Origin: Acinetobacter bohemicus ANC 3994
Lineage (GTDB): Bacteria > Pseudomonadota > Gammaproteobacteria > Pseudomonadales > Moraxellaceae
Reading direction: 5' to 3'
NCBI RefSeq assembly: GCF_000367925.1
Contig: NZ_KB849165.1
Coordinates: 1 to 64,000, forward strand
Length of the DNA: 64,000 nucleotides
The number at the start of each line of letters is the position of its first letter. The first letter of the stretch is position 1. The notes below the pieces were generated by a model. It worked only from the letters and a program-made list of their open reading frames with translations. It had not been told where the DNA came from and searched no databases. Shown here one piece after another: positions 21,601 to 30,200 of the stretch. A program made the translations under genes and the position numbers.

Positions 21601-24600
21601 AGGCTGCGGCACTCGCTTCTGCGAAAAAGAGCCAACAGAGTAACGACTTCTCTGATAGTGCGGTTGGTAAAATCATGTCAAGTGCTGAGACTGCGCGTAA
21701 AGCCACGATGGCCGCAACGACGCCGGTTGTATTCACTGCCAGCCATCAGAAAATAAATAATACCAATCACGTTGCTTCAACCCAATCTGTAGGTACGGAA
21801 GTCAAAGCAGGCGGTAATTTAAATATTATTGCCACAGAGGGTGATATCCGCAGTCAAGGTGCGAAAATTTCAGCAGAAGGCGATGCATTACTGAATGCCA
21901 AGAATAATATTCATTTGCTCGCAAGCTCAAATACAGAAACCCAAAGTGCCGATACGAAGCGTAGCGGATTCAGCATCGATACCCGAGATCACCTTGCTCC
22001 TATCGGGGTTTATAACGACAAGGGTAAAGGCAGCGGAAGTCTGAGCCAAAGCGTAGGCACAGAACTTTCTGTTGGTGGAAAAACAACTCTACAAGCAGAT
22101 ACTGGAGACATCAATATTGTCGGCAGTAAAGTGGTCTCACAAGATGATTTGCGCATGACTGCGGGCAAAGATATCAATATTCAATCTGCGCAAAGTGGCC
22201 AGAGTCAAAGCGAAAGCCAAAAGAGCAAAGGCTGGGGCAGCGCGCAAATATCGGATACGGAACGATTTGATGGCTACATGGCCAACCAAAATAAAACCAA
22301 TAGCAAGAATGTTACACAAGAACGCAGCCAAGTGGGCAGCCTTGATGGCAATGTCAGCCTCAATGCTGGAAATAACTATAACCAAAAAGTTGCAGATGTC
22401 GTTGCAGGCAAAGATTTAAACATCATCGCAAAATCGATTAATATTTTGGATGATCATAATACCGGTAGTGACAGTCAGTCATCGAAAGACTTAAAAATAG
22501 GATTATTCAGCCGCGTGAGTTCACCGCTGATTGACTTAGTCAATGCCGTTGATAAAGCAGGAAAGAGTAAAGCAGATGACCGCACACAAGCATTACAAGG
22601 TGTTGCTGCAGTAGCTCAAGGTTACCAAACCTATAGCGATATCCAAGGCGGTGCATTATTTAAAGCCGAGACTGGCATTGGTTTTAGTACCAGCAAAAAC
22701 AACCAAGACAAGAGTTATTCAGCTTCACAATCCAATTTGCTGAACGCAGGCGGCAATATCAACCTGACCAGTAAGGAAGGTGATATCCATCTTAAAAACA
22801 CACAGGTTAAAGCAAAAGATACCATCAGTTTAGACTCTGCAAAAGATATCCTTTTAGAGTCAGGGCAAAGCCAGCAAAAAGCGGATGGTAAAAACAGCAA
22901 TGCAGGTGCAAGTTATGGCGTGGGTGTTTCTGTGGGTGCGCAAACGGGCGCTTATGTGTTTGTAGAAGCCGGTTATGGCAAAGGTAGCAATCATCTTGAT
23001 GGCACAGTGCATGAAAATACCACACTCAATTCAGACAGCCTGAGCATCAAGAGTAAAGGCGATACCACGCTGAAAGGTGCACAAGCCACAGCCAACCGTA
23101 TCGATGCAGATGTCGGTGGAAAGCTTAATATCATCAGCCAGCAAGATACCCTTGCCCAAGACAGTGAGCAAACTGGGGCGGGTATACGCTTGCAGGCATC
23201 ATTTGGTACGGCATGGCAAGCATCAGGCAATTACAGCAACAGTAAGGCCAGCGGTTCATCCAGTAGTGTGAATGAGCAGTCTGGTCTATTTGCTGGTGAT
23301 GGCGGCTATCACGTAAAAGCTGACAGTGTTGACTTGAAAGGTGGTGCAATCGCTTCCACAGCCTCAAAAGAAAATAATGATTTAACCGCCAATAGTCTGA
23401 CTTTCAGCAATCTTGAAAATCAAAGTGGCTATAAAGCGACCACAGTCGCCTTGTCTGGTGGCACAAAACTGGGTAAAGCAGATGGTGAAAGCCCAGCACC
23501 ACAACCAACCAGCAATACTAACTGGAAAGACAGTTTAAGCTTTAGTCCAAGTTTGCCACAACAAAGTAAAGATAAAGATAGCACCACCACTTATGCCACA
23601 TTAAGTGAAGGCAATATCAATATTGGCGGAAAAGACACCACTGTAGAAGAACTGGGCATACATAGCGACATCAATACAGCGAACCAAAAAGTTGAAGCGC
23701 TTCCAGATTTAGATGCAGTCTTGGAAAAGCAGAAGATCATTGCGGATGCAACATCAACGATTGCTACAGCAGGACGTACATATTCTCAAGATCAAATAAA
23801 GAAAGCAGTTCAGGAAAAAGAAGCCTTACAAGAAGAACTTAAAACGCAGTTAAGTCCAGAAGAACAAGCGAACTTCAAAAATTTAAGTTCAAAAGAAAAA
23901 GATGATAAGTTTGCCGGTAATCCTGAATATGCGGCAGCACTTGCCAATGAGAAAGCGGTTACTAAAGAATGGGGCATGGGCGGTGACTACAGTCGAGGCT
24001 TGAATGCTGTAACTACCGCTTTAACTGCGGTACTTGGCGGACAAACAGATTTGCAAGCAGCCACCAATACCCTTGCGCCATATGCAGCTCAAGTGATTGG
24101 TCAGCAATGGGGTCATGGTAAAGACAAGAATACCGCAGCGCAGTTAGCTGCTCATGCAATCTTAGGCGCAACGCTGGCTTATATCAACGGTGGTGACCCG
24201 ACAGCAGGAGGCAGTGCAGCGGTAGCCAGTGAAGCGGCGGCAACTTATTTTACCAATCAATATAAAGACAATAAAGATTACCAAGATGCCAATGGCGTAT
24301 TCCAACCAAACCTATTGCCAGAAGATATTAAAACTCAGATAAGGGATTTAACAGCAGGTATTGGGGCAGTGATAGGCGGTGCAGTAGGAGATTCTACCTA
24401 TAACGCTCAGTTGGCAGGAGTGATTGGGCAGAATGCTGTGGAGAATAATGGATTTTCGATTATTGATGAGAATTATGGAAAGGTAGTTAAAGAAAATACT
24501 AAAGAAAAATGGTCTTGTCCGACAGGATATGTTTGTCCAATACCTGAAAAAACTTTAGGTGAAAAAACTCTATTGGTTATTAATGATTTAACAATAAGGC

Positions 24601-25283
24601 AGCTAGCAGCTGCAATGGGTGCAGAATATGATCCTGTAACTAAGGAGCATCTGACTCCAAAGGAAATACAAGAAGCTAAAGTTGCAATGCTTAGTTTAGG
24701 TTTTTCAAAGACTTTAAATGGCCCTATTAAATTAACCGATGAAGCGATTGAAAATATTGGGAAAAAATATGGTAAGGATATTACGAAGATTGTAATGGAA
24801 CCTGAGGCAGATTTTGCTGGTAGAGTACCTGTTAGACCTAGAGATGGTTATATTAATGCAGGAACAAAACAGATTGATACACCTTTAGGAAAACATTTAA
24901 TTGAAGCGGCAGTTAATAAAAAATCCAAAATCATCTCTGGGGGACATAATGCAGATAATTTCTATGAAATTTTGAATGCTAATGGTGGTAAGTTAGTAGG
25001 ACAACCAACACAAATATCGAAAGGAATTATAGAAGTAAAATATCAATTGCCAAATGGAAGGATTCAACCTAAAACAATTTATGATCCTAAAGTTTATAAT
25101 GACGCTCAGATGGCGAGCATGGCTAATCAAGCTGCTGCAAAAGCGATAGTAAATTATGGAGTGAATGGTAAGGCTCAACAAAATGTAGTGGTAAATGGTA
25201 TTACTTTTAGAGTGCCAATTGACACCCGTAGCGGAGCTCCTAAAGTACCAACATCTTTTCCAATTAACCCTAAAACACCATAA
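15651..25283 (+). CDS. cdiA: CdiA contact-dependent growth inhibition effector
   Basis: A 3,210-residue exoprotein. Residues 1-26 match the ESPR extended signal (R-V-I-Y-S-Q-A-R-G-L-F-I-A-V-A-E), and a hydrophobic signal core lies at about 55-77. The TPS domain carries NPSG near residue 193. The FHA-1 repeats are rich in Gln and Asn, a low-complexity G/T/P linker sits near residues 460-485, and the S-D-Y-M...K-R-L-G-D region follows near residue 1,445. FHA-2 repeats come next, then a pretoxin domain (about 2,760-2,929) ending in V-E-N-N at 2930-2933. The last 277 residues are the variable toxin region. A TAGGTAAG Shine-Dalgarno supports the start. CdiA delivers its C-terminal toxin into neighbouring cells on contact, and CdiI encoded just downstream should give immunity. 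Confidence 0.95.
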   Translation: MNKNRFRVIYSQARGLFIAVAEIVKSRTKTTGQSSAMSDLDSDHISSNVLNTYKKLNPIHFAVVSVLGAVIYTVPLSSMANTQIIADKTAPNSQQPTILNSSNGVTQVNIQTPSVGGVSRNTYTQFDVGQEGAILNNSRNSAQTQIGGWVQGNPWLAKGEAKVILNEVNSSNPSQLKGYLEVAGKSAQVVIANPSGLVCDGCGVINADRFTLTTGQAVMNQGYLESFRIREGQVTLEGKGLNGSLTPYTDIYARALKVNAGLYANSLNVALGQNDITVKDQATPQINTATSNLSTTSNTPNFALDVGQMGGMYAGKIYLVGTENGLGVRNAGSINATAGQLTLSSNGDLMNSGNIIANKDQVQINAQNVENSGNISSATSQVTLQSQNLDNLGLISSADELHLKQSGQTKNAGKINAARIALEANQLINTGSIQQTGSQALDLQAADISNKAGKIGAIEFAGTGGGTGGTGSTNPNQPNAEPPANQAKDGGSLEVIDTSDLPVKTFEKGFIRTTESLNNDGGKIEANGGIDLKTQLGLDNTSGQLHLGKLDVRGNQFTNQFGQLIVDQANIQTDNINNEKGSIFAQQSMNLQSQIFNNKQGKVQALDAIHIQNTGELNNQQGLIAAQQSIDLKTGQLNNTQGTLYSEKNNIKIQAQDHINNTSGIIQSAKSSSIHAASLINQKGQLIADGLTIQLKALDNTQGQIQSAGNLSIQSDSLQNQQGLLIAQDEMVLSSQTASLLNQSGQISAGADIQIDSYGLNNDAGLIQSGKNLNIDSQNQNLSNQQSGTAGGLIAQKGLSIRNVKQLNSQQGFIGANESVEISAQQLQNQKGQISSAEDVNVAVLGEINNQEGQITAQGNISLQATTVDNTAVSSAGSQIIAGKDLQIVASQLLNGNTLSATGQGVNAENIQIGVQSLNNSQGAIRVSSSAILNVEQQLNNAQGLISTVNQLQLQSNSQQLMINNKQGQMLIGQQLQIDAKQLSGDGQVISLGNADITLTETYQHSKEAMLQANGQLNLTLQQDLNNLGKITAGDALNIQAKNIRNLTADASLQAQKTVLNAGNSIYNAGLINGGLTVLKAIQIDNEGTGRIYGSALALQADTLNNRPDTAGTAPVIAARERLDIGVNSLNNLANPTDYDSQALIFSAGDFYLGGALDQNNQATGTAQTVSNAGARIEALGDLYFSARQVNNSNANFDAGLVLVSTNKGQVKEFKGGWKTFDGLYFGGNPSEDWTVYRYDIEYSETQVKTSAPGLIQAGGSLKFDNADSIVNDKSQILAGHQLKVNGISADQNAVLNNIGVDGLTKVLYTGTQELHYLDGGDHDHEIDYYVWRQESLGSEPLAVSIAKPFQNIAPSSAGIDQVQADALDIQIDRADNSAGASKDQIDLGSATGTDTEIRAVDNSQFKVPNSALYKVNKDSNAQYLIETDPAFANYKNWLSSDYMLNALGLDPSMQQKRLGDGYYEQRMVQDQIALLTGHRFLEGYGSDEEQFKALMNNSLSFAKLYGLRPGIALTAAQIAQLTSDIVWLEEKEVTLPNGSNQKALVPQVYVKARVGDLKGDGTLISAETVKINMQGDVLNSAIIAGRNAVVLNADNVNQLNGRIQANDITVKIVKDLNIEGGQIVADHAMQLDVGRDFKLNTTTLSSEHQIGDSYFKQTGIDRVAGLYINSPLKTQSTDTENLKTTISIRVGGNTQMKGAEIANSNGSTVIQTAGDVDVGAVSIGRTTHIQSDANNYNHSSYRTDVGSKIAGQGDVYLTGQNIQITGSEISSVSGTAAISAQQDLKITEGRSEQTVEARNIETGGSAFSKKTSDSYYKTQRNEAVASTIEGNKVILDGNNVSIRGSNLISDDLTQIQAKENISITAAENQYVKVSESTVKKSGFTASASDGVASVGYGKSNVHSKDDTQSTDLTQSVVSSLSGNVNIVAGKDLTAEAAILAAGKDINLIGKNVNLAAADIYQDQNSKFESKTSGVSVGITYSSEAAALASAKKSQQSNDFSDSAVGKIMSSAETARKATMAATTPVVFTASHQKINNTNHVASTQSVGTEVKAGGNLNIIATEGDIRSQGAKISAEGDALLNAKNNIHLLASSNTETQSADTKRSGFSIDTRDHLAPIGVYNDKGKGSGSLSQSVGTELSVGGKTTLQADTGDINIVGSKVVSQDDLRMTAGKDINIQSAQSGQSQSESQKSKGWGSAQISDTERFDGYMANQNKTNSKNVTQERSQVGSLDGNVSLNAGNNYNQKVADVVAGKDLNIIAKSINILDDHNTGSDSQSSKDLKIGLFSRVSSPLIDLVNAVDKAGKSKADDRTQALQGVAAVAQGYQTYSDIQGGALFKAETGIGFSTSKNNQDKSYSASQSNLLNAGGNINLTSKEGDIHLKNTQVKAKDTISLDSAKDILLESGQSQQKADGKNSNAGASYGVGVSVGAQTGAYVFVEAGYGKGSNHLDGTVHENTTLNSDSLSIKSKGDTTLKGAQATANRIDADVGGKLNIISQQDTLAQDSEQTGAGIRLQASFGTAWQASGNYSNSKASGSSSSVNEQSGLFAGDGGYHVKADSVDLKGGAIASTASKENNDLTANSLTFSNLENQSGYKATTVALSGGTKLGKADGESPAPQPTSNTNWKDSLSFSPSLPQQSKDKDSTTTYATLSEGNINIGGKDTTVEELGIHSDINTANQKVEALPDLDAVLEKQKIIADATSTIATAGRTYSQDQIKKAVQEKEALQEELKTQLSPEEQANFKNLSSKEKDDKFAGNPEYAAALANEKAVTKEWGMGGDYSRGLNAVTTALTAVLGGQTDLQAATNTLAPYAAQVIGQQWGHGKDKNTAAQLAAHAILGATLAYINGGDPTAGGSAAVASEAAATYFTNQYKDNKDYQDANGVFQPNLLPEDIKTQIRDLTAGIGAVIGGAVGDSTYNAQLAGVIGQNAVENNGFSIIDENYGKVVKENTKEKWSCPTGYVCPIPEKTLGEKTLLVINDLTIRQLAAAMGAEYDPVTKEHLTPKEIQEAKVAMLSLGFSKTLNGPIKLTDEAIENIGKKYGKDITKIVMEPEADFAGRVPVRPRDGYINAGTKQIDTPLGKHLIEAAVNKKSKIISGGHNADNFYEILNANGGKLVGQPTQISKGIIEVKYQLPNGRIQPKTIYDPKVYNDAQMASMANQAAAKAIVNYGVNGKAQQNVVVNGITFRVPIDTRSGAPKVPTSFPINPKTP
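24450..25280 (+). other. CdiA-CT toxin region, EndoU-like nuclease domain predicted
   Basis: The variable module after V-E-N-N. Base composition becomes visibly more AT-rich right after the motif, as expected for an exchangeable toxin. The first part (S-C-P-T-G-Y-V-C-P) is probably the cytoplasm-entry segment. The last 130 residues contain I-S-G-G-H-N-A-D-N-F, then I-I-E-V-K-Y-Q-L-P, K-T-I-Y-D-P-K-V-Y and G-I-T-F-R-V-P-I. This order resembles bacterial EndoU-type CDI toxins, known as RNA-cleaving BECR-fold enzymes. The assignment rests on pattern memory; another BECR-fold RNase is the main alternative. Confidence 0.6.
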
Positions 25284-25304
25284 AATTAAATAAGGGTAAC
25301 GTTT

Positions 25305-25679
25305 ATGAGTATAGTTAGTATTGGGTATTTTAGTTTTGAGAATGGGCATTCGCAAGCACCATTATTATATTGTATATCTCAAATAATTCATGGTGGTGAG
25401 GATTTGGAATATTACTTACGCGGTGTCATAGGAAAAGATCCAATGGAACCTGTTGGTGGAGATCCAGGGTGGCAATTATATTCTGATCTTCAAAAAAATG
25501 GAACGGAATTATATTACGCGTGGGTAGATGAGGAAATGACAGGAATAGAACCAAATGAAGGGTGGTACGATGAAAAAACAGTTAAGTTCTATATTAGAGA
25601 AGGATTGGAAAATGTTTTGAAAGAGCAGCCAAATAGAAAAATAGAAATTGAAAAAATATTCAAAAAGTACAATCTATAA
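25305..25679 (+). CDS. cdiI: Probable CdiI immunity protein
   Basis: A 124-residue acidic protein beginning 21 bases after cdiA, with an AGGGTAAC Shine-Dalgarno. I do not recognise its sequence family. Position, size, acidity and AT-rich composition matching the adjacent CdiA-CT are those of a cognate immunity protein, which would bind and block the toxin in the cytoplasm. A terminator follows about 57 bases after its stop. Confidence 0.75.
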   Translation: MSIVSIGYFSFENGHSQAPLLYCISQIIHGGEDLEYYLRGVIGKDPMEPVGGDPGWQLYSDLQKNGTELYYAWVDEEMTGIEPNEGWYDEKTVKFYIREGLENVLKEQPNRKIEIEKIFKKYNL

Positions 25680-25735
25680 ATTTTTTTAAGATTCCCTAAA
25701 ATTAACATAATATACGTTATAAAAATTCCTTATGT

Positions 25736-25770
25736 AAGCCTCATCCTAGTAGATGGGGCTTTTAGTTTTT
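25736..25770 (+). terminator. Terminator of the cdiBAI operon
   Basis: A 10-bp stem with one G-T pair (AAGCCTCATC with GATGGGGCTT), a 6-base loop and a T-rich tail lie directly downstream of cdiI. Confidence 0.8.
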
Positions 25771-26031
25771 ACATTTTTCAGACATAGAACAAAAATATAA
25801 AAATGATCCACATTTTCAAAATGCTAATGGAGAGTTGCCTGAGAATTGAAACTTTAGTGATGATTCCTAATGTACAATCATCAAAATTTTGAACAGAATA
25901 GTATTTTGTGGGTGAATTTTAAGCAAGTGATTGGTAGAAATATTTTGTAGTAAAAATGGTAGTAAAAAACCAAATTTATAATATTTTATATTTATTAATC
26001 AGTATGTTATTTTTTAAATTAGACTGTCACC
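25771..26031. other. Intergenic debris between cdiI and the orphan pretoxin copy
   Basis: AT-rich and without a usable ORF. At about 25772-25846 one frame reads Q-K-Y-K-N-D-P-H-F-Q-N-A-N-G-E-L-P-E-N and then stops. It loosely resembles the end of the pretoxin domain (Q-Y-K-D-N-K-D-Y-Q-D-A-N-G), so it may be a second, more decayed trace of an older cdiA end. This is a weak match. Confidence 0.3.
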
Positions 26032-26460
26032 GCTGAATATGCTACAGCACTGGCATATGAAAAATCTGTGACCGAGAAATGGGGCATGGGAGGAGATTAC
26101 AGCCGAGGCTTGAATGCAGTAACCACCGCATTGACCGCAGTATTAGGCGGTCAAACAGATCTGCAGGCTGCAGCAAATACCCTTGCGCCATATGCTGCAC
26201 AGGTCATTGGACAACAGTTTGGTCATGGTGAAGATAAAAACACAGCAGCGCAAATGGCTTCACATGCCATATTGGGTGCGACATTGGCCTATATTAATGG
26301 TGGTGACCCAACAGCAGGAGGAAGTGCAGCTGTTGCCAGTGAAGCGGCAGCGACCTACTTCACCAATCAATATAAAGATAAGGAAGAATACCAAGATGCC
26401 AATGGCGTATTCCAACCGAATCTTTTACCTGAAGATATTAAAACTCAGATATTGATATAA
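26032..26460 (+). pseudogene. Orphan CdiA pretoxin-domain fragment
   Basis: The translation matches cdiA codons for roughly 23935-24345 almost residue for residue (E-W/K-W-G-M-G-G-D-Y-S-R-G-L through L-P-E-D-I-K-T-Q-I), with scattered synonymous and conservative changes. Homology starts just after an in-frame stop and ends abruptly at K-T-Q-I, before the VENN region, so there is no toxin. A GTG at 26068 could initiate but has no clear ribosome site. It is a displaced or duplicated cdiA end, the kind of orphan module known downstream of CDI loci. Confidence 0.85.
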
Positions 26461-26599
26461 AAATAAAGTTAGTAAATAAATTATATAAATCAAATACTTT
26501 TTTATTAAATTTTGAATTTAGTTTATTTGATTCTATTTATTTTGGGACTTTATTATTCTATTATTTCAACACTAAAAATAACTTAACTAAGCAGAAAAA

Positions 26600-27268
26600 A
26601 TGATTACACCATTGCTCATTAATGCATTAACAGTATCTGAAGGCAGGGTTAAAAAATTATGCCCAGTTTTAGTTTTGAAAATGATGTTACTCGATGAGGA
26701 AACGAGCAAGTTTTCAGAAGAAATTAAAAGTCAAGCATCACTACTGCTCGCGACATATCGTAAATTACTGCTTGCTGTCGATATGGATTTATGTAATGTA
26801 AAAACTCTAAAGAACAGTGTGAAAAGAAGACACTGGGGTAAAGTGGATAAAGTGCAGTATAAGACGGTTGTTGCAGGCGAACTTCGACTAAAGCGTTTAG
26901 ATCTAGAAGAAATGCCTTTATTTTTAAATACACAGCATTTTTTAAAAAAGCTGCCTATTTCCTTTGTTCAAAAATTGGTAGCTTGGGCACCACCGGTGGT
27001 GAGTGGTACTTTCTTAGTCGAAAATGTTTTAGCAGGTTATATCGCCCAAAAGCTTTTGCCATTAGAAAAAATTAAAGTAAAAGAGCTTTGCAAGTCTGTG
27101 CAACCATATTTTCATTTAGCTGACTTTTTTGTATTTTTACCTCGACTGGAGGAACTTTATCAAAAACATCAGCAGCAAATTGTTCGTGTGGCACCAACGG
27201 CAGAAGTTGCTTTGGCTTTAACAGACTTGAAGAAGGCATGGATCTATCGTATTAGGAGTAGTTCATGA
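26600..27268 (+). CDS. Uncharacterised 222-aa protein preceding a giant tyrosine recombinase
   Basis: I do not recognise this protein. It is basic, mostly helical in appearance, lacks a signal peptide or membrane segments, and shows no catalytic motif I can identify. Its stop overlaps the next start codon (ATGA at 27265-27268), so it is translationally coupled to the 1,683-residue recombinase. It is likely a dedicated partner, for example a DNA-binding or directionality factor. That role is inference from coupling only. Confidence 0.7.
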   Translation: MITPLLINALTVSEGRVKKLCPVLVLKMMLLDEETSKFSEEIKSQASLLLATYRKLLLAVDMDLCNVKTLKNSVKRRHWGKVDKVQYKTVVAGELRLKRLDLEEMPLFLNTQHFLKKLPISFVQKLVAWAPPVVSGTFLVENVLAGYIAQKLLPLEKIKVKELCKSVQPYFHLADFFVFLPRLEELYQKHQQQIVRVAPTAEVALALTDLKKAWIYRIRSSS

Positions 27269-30200
27269 ATATTTATTTTAAGCAGCTCCGAGAATGGATT
27301 AATCAGAATGAAAATATAGAAGAACAACAACTTATCCAAGCATTATTTTTGTTGCGTGCACATTATAGCTTAGCTGGTATTGTTGTCATTTGTCAGCGAA
27401 TCTGCACATTGATTGGTGATGATGAATTATCAATATTTCATAATGAGCTTAATACTTTAAAGATAATTAGTACATTACAGGGTTCTGATCAATATTCACA
27501 TTTTTTCTCAGAAACAACGGATAAAAACAAACATAAACTCACGCCGTTGCGCCCATTTACTGGAGACAGTGGAATTTGTGACTTGCTATTGATTCAAGCA
27601 GGACTAAGTCAAAATAATGATAGTTTTGATACTGTAATAATTTGGTTTTTAAAGCAAATATTTCACTTTCAAAAAAACGTACATACTCTAGAGCTTTATA
27701 GTAATTATTTAAATGGTGATGGAAGCATAAAGTTGAAAGCTCAAAAGGGATCTCGCGTGTATAACGCCTTTTTATCGATTAGGCTGTTGGGTGATCCAAG
27801 TAATGAGGATATTTTAGAACAAGTCAAAGAATTACTGATTCAAAACTCACCGAAACAACTGATTAATTTGATGTCCGCTGGTTCTGAAGACAAACGATTA
27901 AATGAAGTTTTTTATGCATTAAAGCTGTTTTTATCACAAAGTTGGAAAAATAATCGACTAAAAAATAAGAAAAAACGTCGAGAATTTTTACACCGTATAG
28001 GATTAAAGCAAAAAAAACTTATCTTGCAACGATACGGCTCATTAAGTATTGCCATCCAACCTTTGGAGGATATGGATGAAATTCATCGTGGTCTGGTCTC
28101 TGAAGTATTTGAGTATGATGAGATTGAAGAAGATGAAACACCATTGGAGCCATTGTTTACATTTTTTTTGGCAGAACAATCCGATTTAATTCGAGGGTTT
28201 TATGCATCTAAGTCTATTTTTCAGCATGTTGAAGCTGCAAATGTTGGTTTAGTTTGGACCAAATGGCGATTGTCATTAAATTCGATTCAAAAAGTGTTTA
28301 AGCTATGTCAACCATCTAAGGCTGATACCAGCTTAATTTTACGTGCAAAATTAGCTTTAATATTGAGTTTACTCACTGGACGTTCGGTTACTGAATTAAC
28401 AGCGCCGTGTTTTAGTCAAAATACCGATCAGAATAATATTGCTATTCAGTATGATAATACTTTATCTGCATACGTATTGAGTGTTTTAGCAGGGACACCG
28501 ACACTCAAAACAAAGCCAGAAGATTCTAAATTTAATGTGCCATGGACCAAGAAATTACATTTGGTTTTACCAAGTGAGCTCAATGATTTGGTGAATCAAG
28601 TCAAAAATCTTGCGATTAAAACCCGTCAACCGGCAGTTGAACGCGAAGTTAGAAGACTTATTAACAGTGTACCTAAAGAGTTAGAAATCAGCCTCAAAAG
28701 CATTAGAGATATTCTTCCACGGTTGTTATATGAGCATAGCCAAGGTGATTTAGCTGTCGTTAAAGCAGTGACCAATGCATCAGGCCGGAATTATGATAAC
28801 TTAATTCATTATGCATCTTTTGAACAGAGGAAACTTCAGCAATTATGGGCTGATTGTTTAAGAACGATAAAAATTGATATTCCTGAATATATACACACTT
28901 CCAGTGAACGCGTGGGTAGCCCGATTGGGATAAAGATTGTTGAAATACAAAATGAAATTACATTAATAAAAAATAGAATAAATCAGGCTGCTGAACAGAA
29001 AGATTGGCAGACGCTCTTTGATAACTTAACGTTGTATACAGCATTATGGATGAATCTTGCAACTGCAGGACGGGGGGTTAAGCAACCTTTTCCTCAGTTG
29101 ATAAGTCAGCAAGGCTGGGCATTGATTCAAGATAAACATCATCAAGATGAATCAACCGATCGTTATGTGCCATTGACGGCAGCATTTATCAAACAGATTC
29201 AAGTTTTACGTGGTTTGATGAGAATGCTGGGGAATCAAGTTGAACCACGTGTTGATTTATCATCTTATGCTTTGCAACTTTGTGATCCTCATCAGATTGA
29301 AGGTTTAGTTAGAAATTGGGCACGGAAGTTGGTTCGCTCTGATAATAATCAGTTACCTGGACGGTTCAAGGATGCTGGACTTGGGCACTGGGTACGCGGT
29401 CGTCATCCATGGGATATGTTATCAGTATTTCCTGTATCAACATTTAAACAACAGTGGCTTGATGTACAAGAAAACCTGCAAAAACAGTTAGGTTTTAAAT
29501 GTCTTGATGGTTTTGATTTTTTTAAAATCCAGAATATTCCAACATTTGTTTTAACCAAAGAGACTAAAGCAGTTCAAGCAGAGACGAAGCCGATAATACA
29601 ATATTCAGAAAATGATGTAAAAGAATGGCTGGAAAACTCAGAGTATGAGCCCTATTGTCAGTTGATTTTTGAGGAAAATCCTGAGCCAAAAGTATCTTTA
29701 GAGCTTGGACATGTATTAGCTTTCAATTTAGCTAAAAATACAAAGATTGATTTGCCACAAGCGATCAAGACGTATTGTGCTTATATTCGCGATAAAACGA
29801 AAATTCCTTTATTCGTTCAACTCCCTCAAAAAGCTACTCGTACATGGCTGACATCTGAAAATAGTTTTAGTACATGGTGTTATATTGAACAAAACTTACT
29901 TGATCTTATTCAGAAGGATTTAGAACATTTACCTGAACATAAAAATTGTGATGTCGAAATAGGACGTTTGCTGGTTGTACTCTCCATGTATTCACAACTG
30001 TGCCGAGTGAGCCATTTACAAGCGATGTTGCAGTTTATTGCTTCTGATCAGCATATAGTCGCTATGGGGAATAGTCGGCTCGTTGAGCTGACAGTGAATA
30101 ATGATAGATCTGTGACTAAGATACGCCGTACAGTACTGTTAAGTCCTTATGTCTCGACTTTAATTTTAGTAGACCGACAGTATGTACAGCCCCGATTAAA

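Noticed and set aside
3400..22900. Repeated short motifs within the exoprotein genes that might suggest CRISPR or tandem repeats
   Set aside because: They are degenerate FHA protein repeats in frame, without constant spacing or identical repeat units.
26183..26455. Separate 90-aa ORF inside the orphan pretoxin copy
   Set aside because: It is an alternative frame of the pretoxin fragment.
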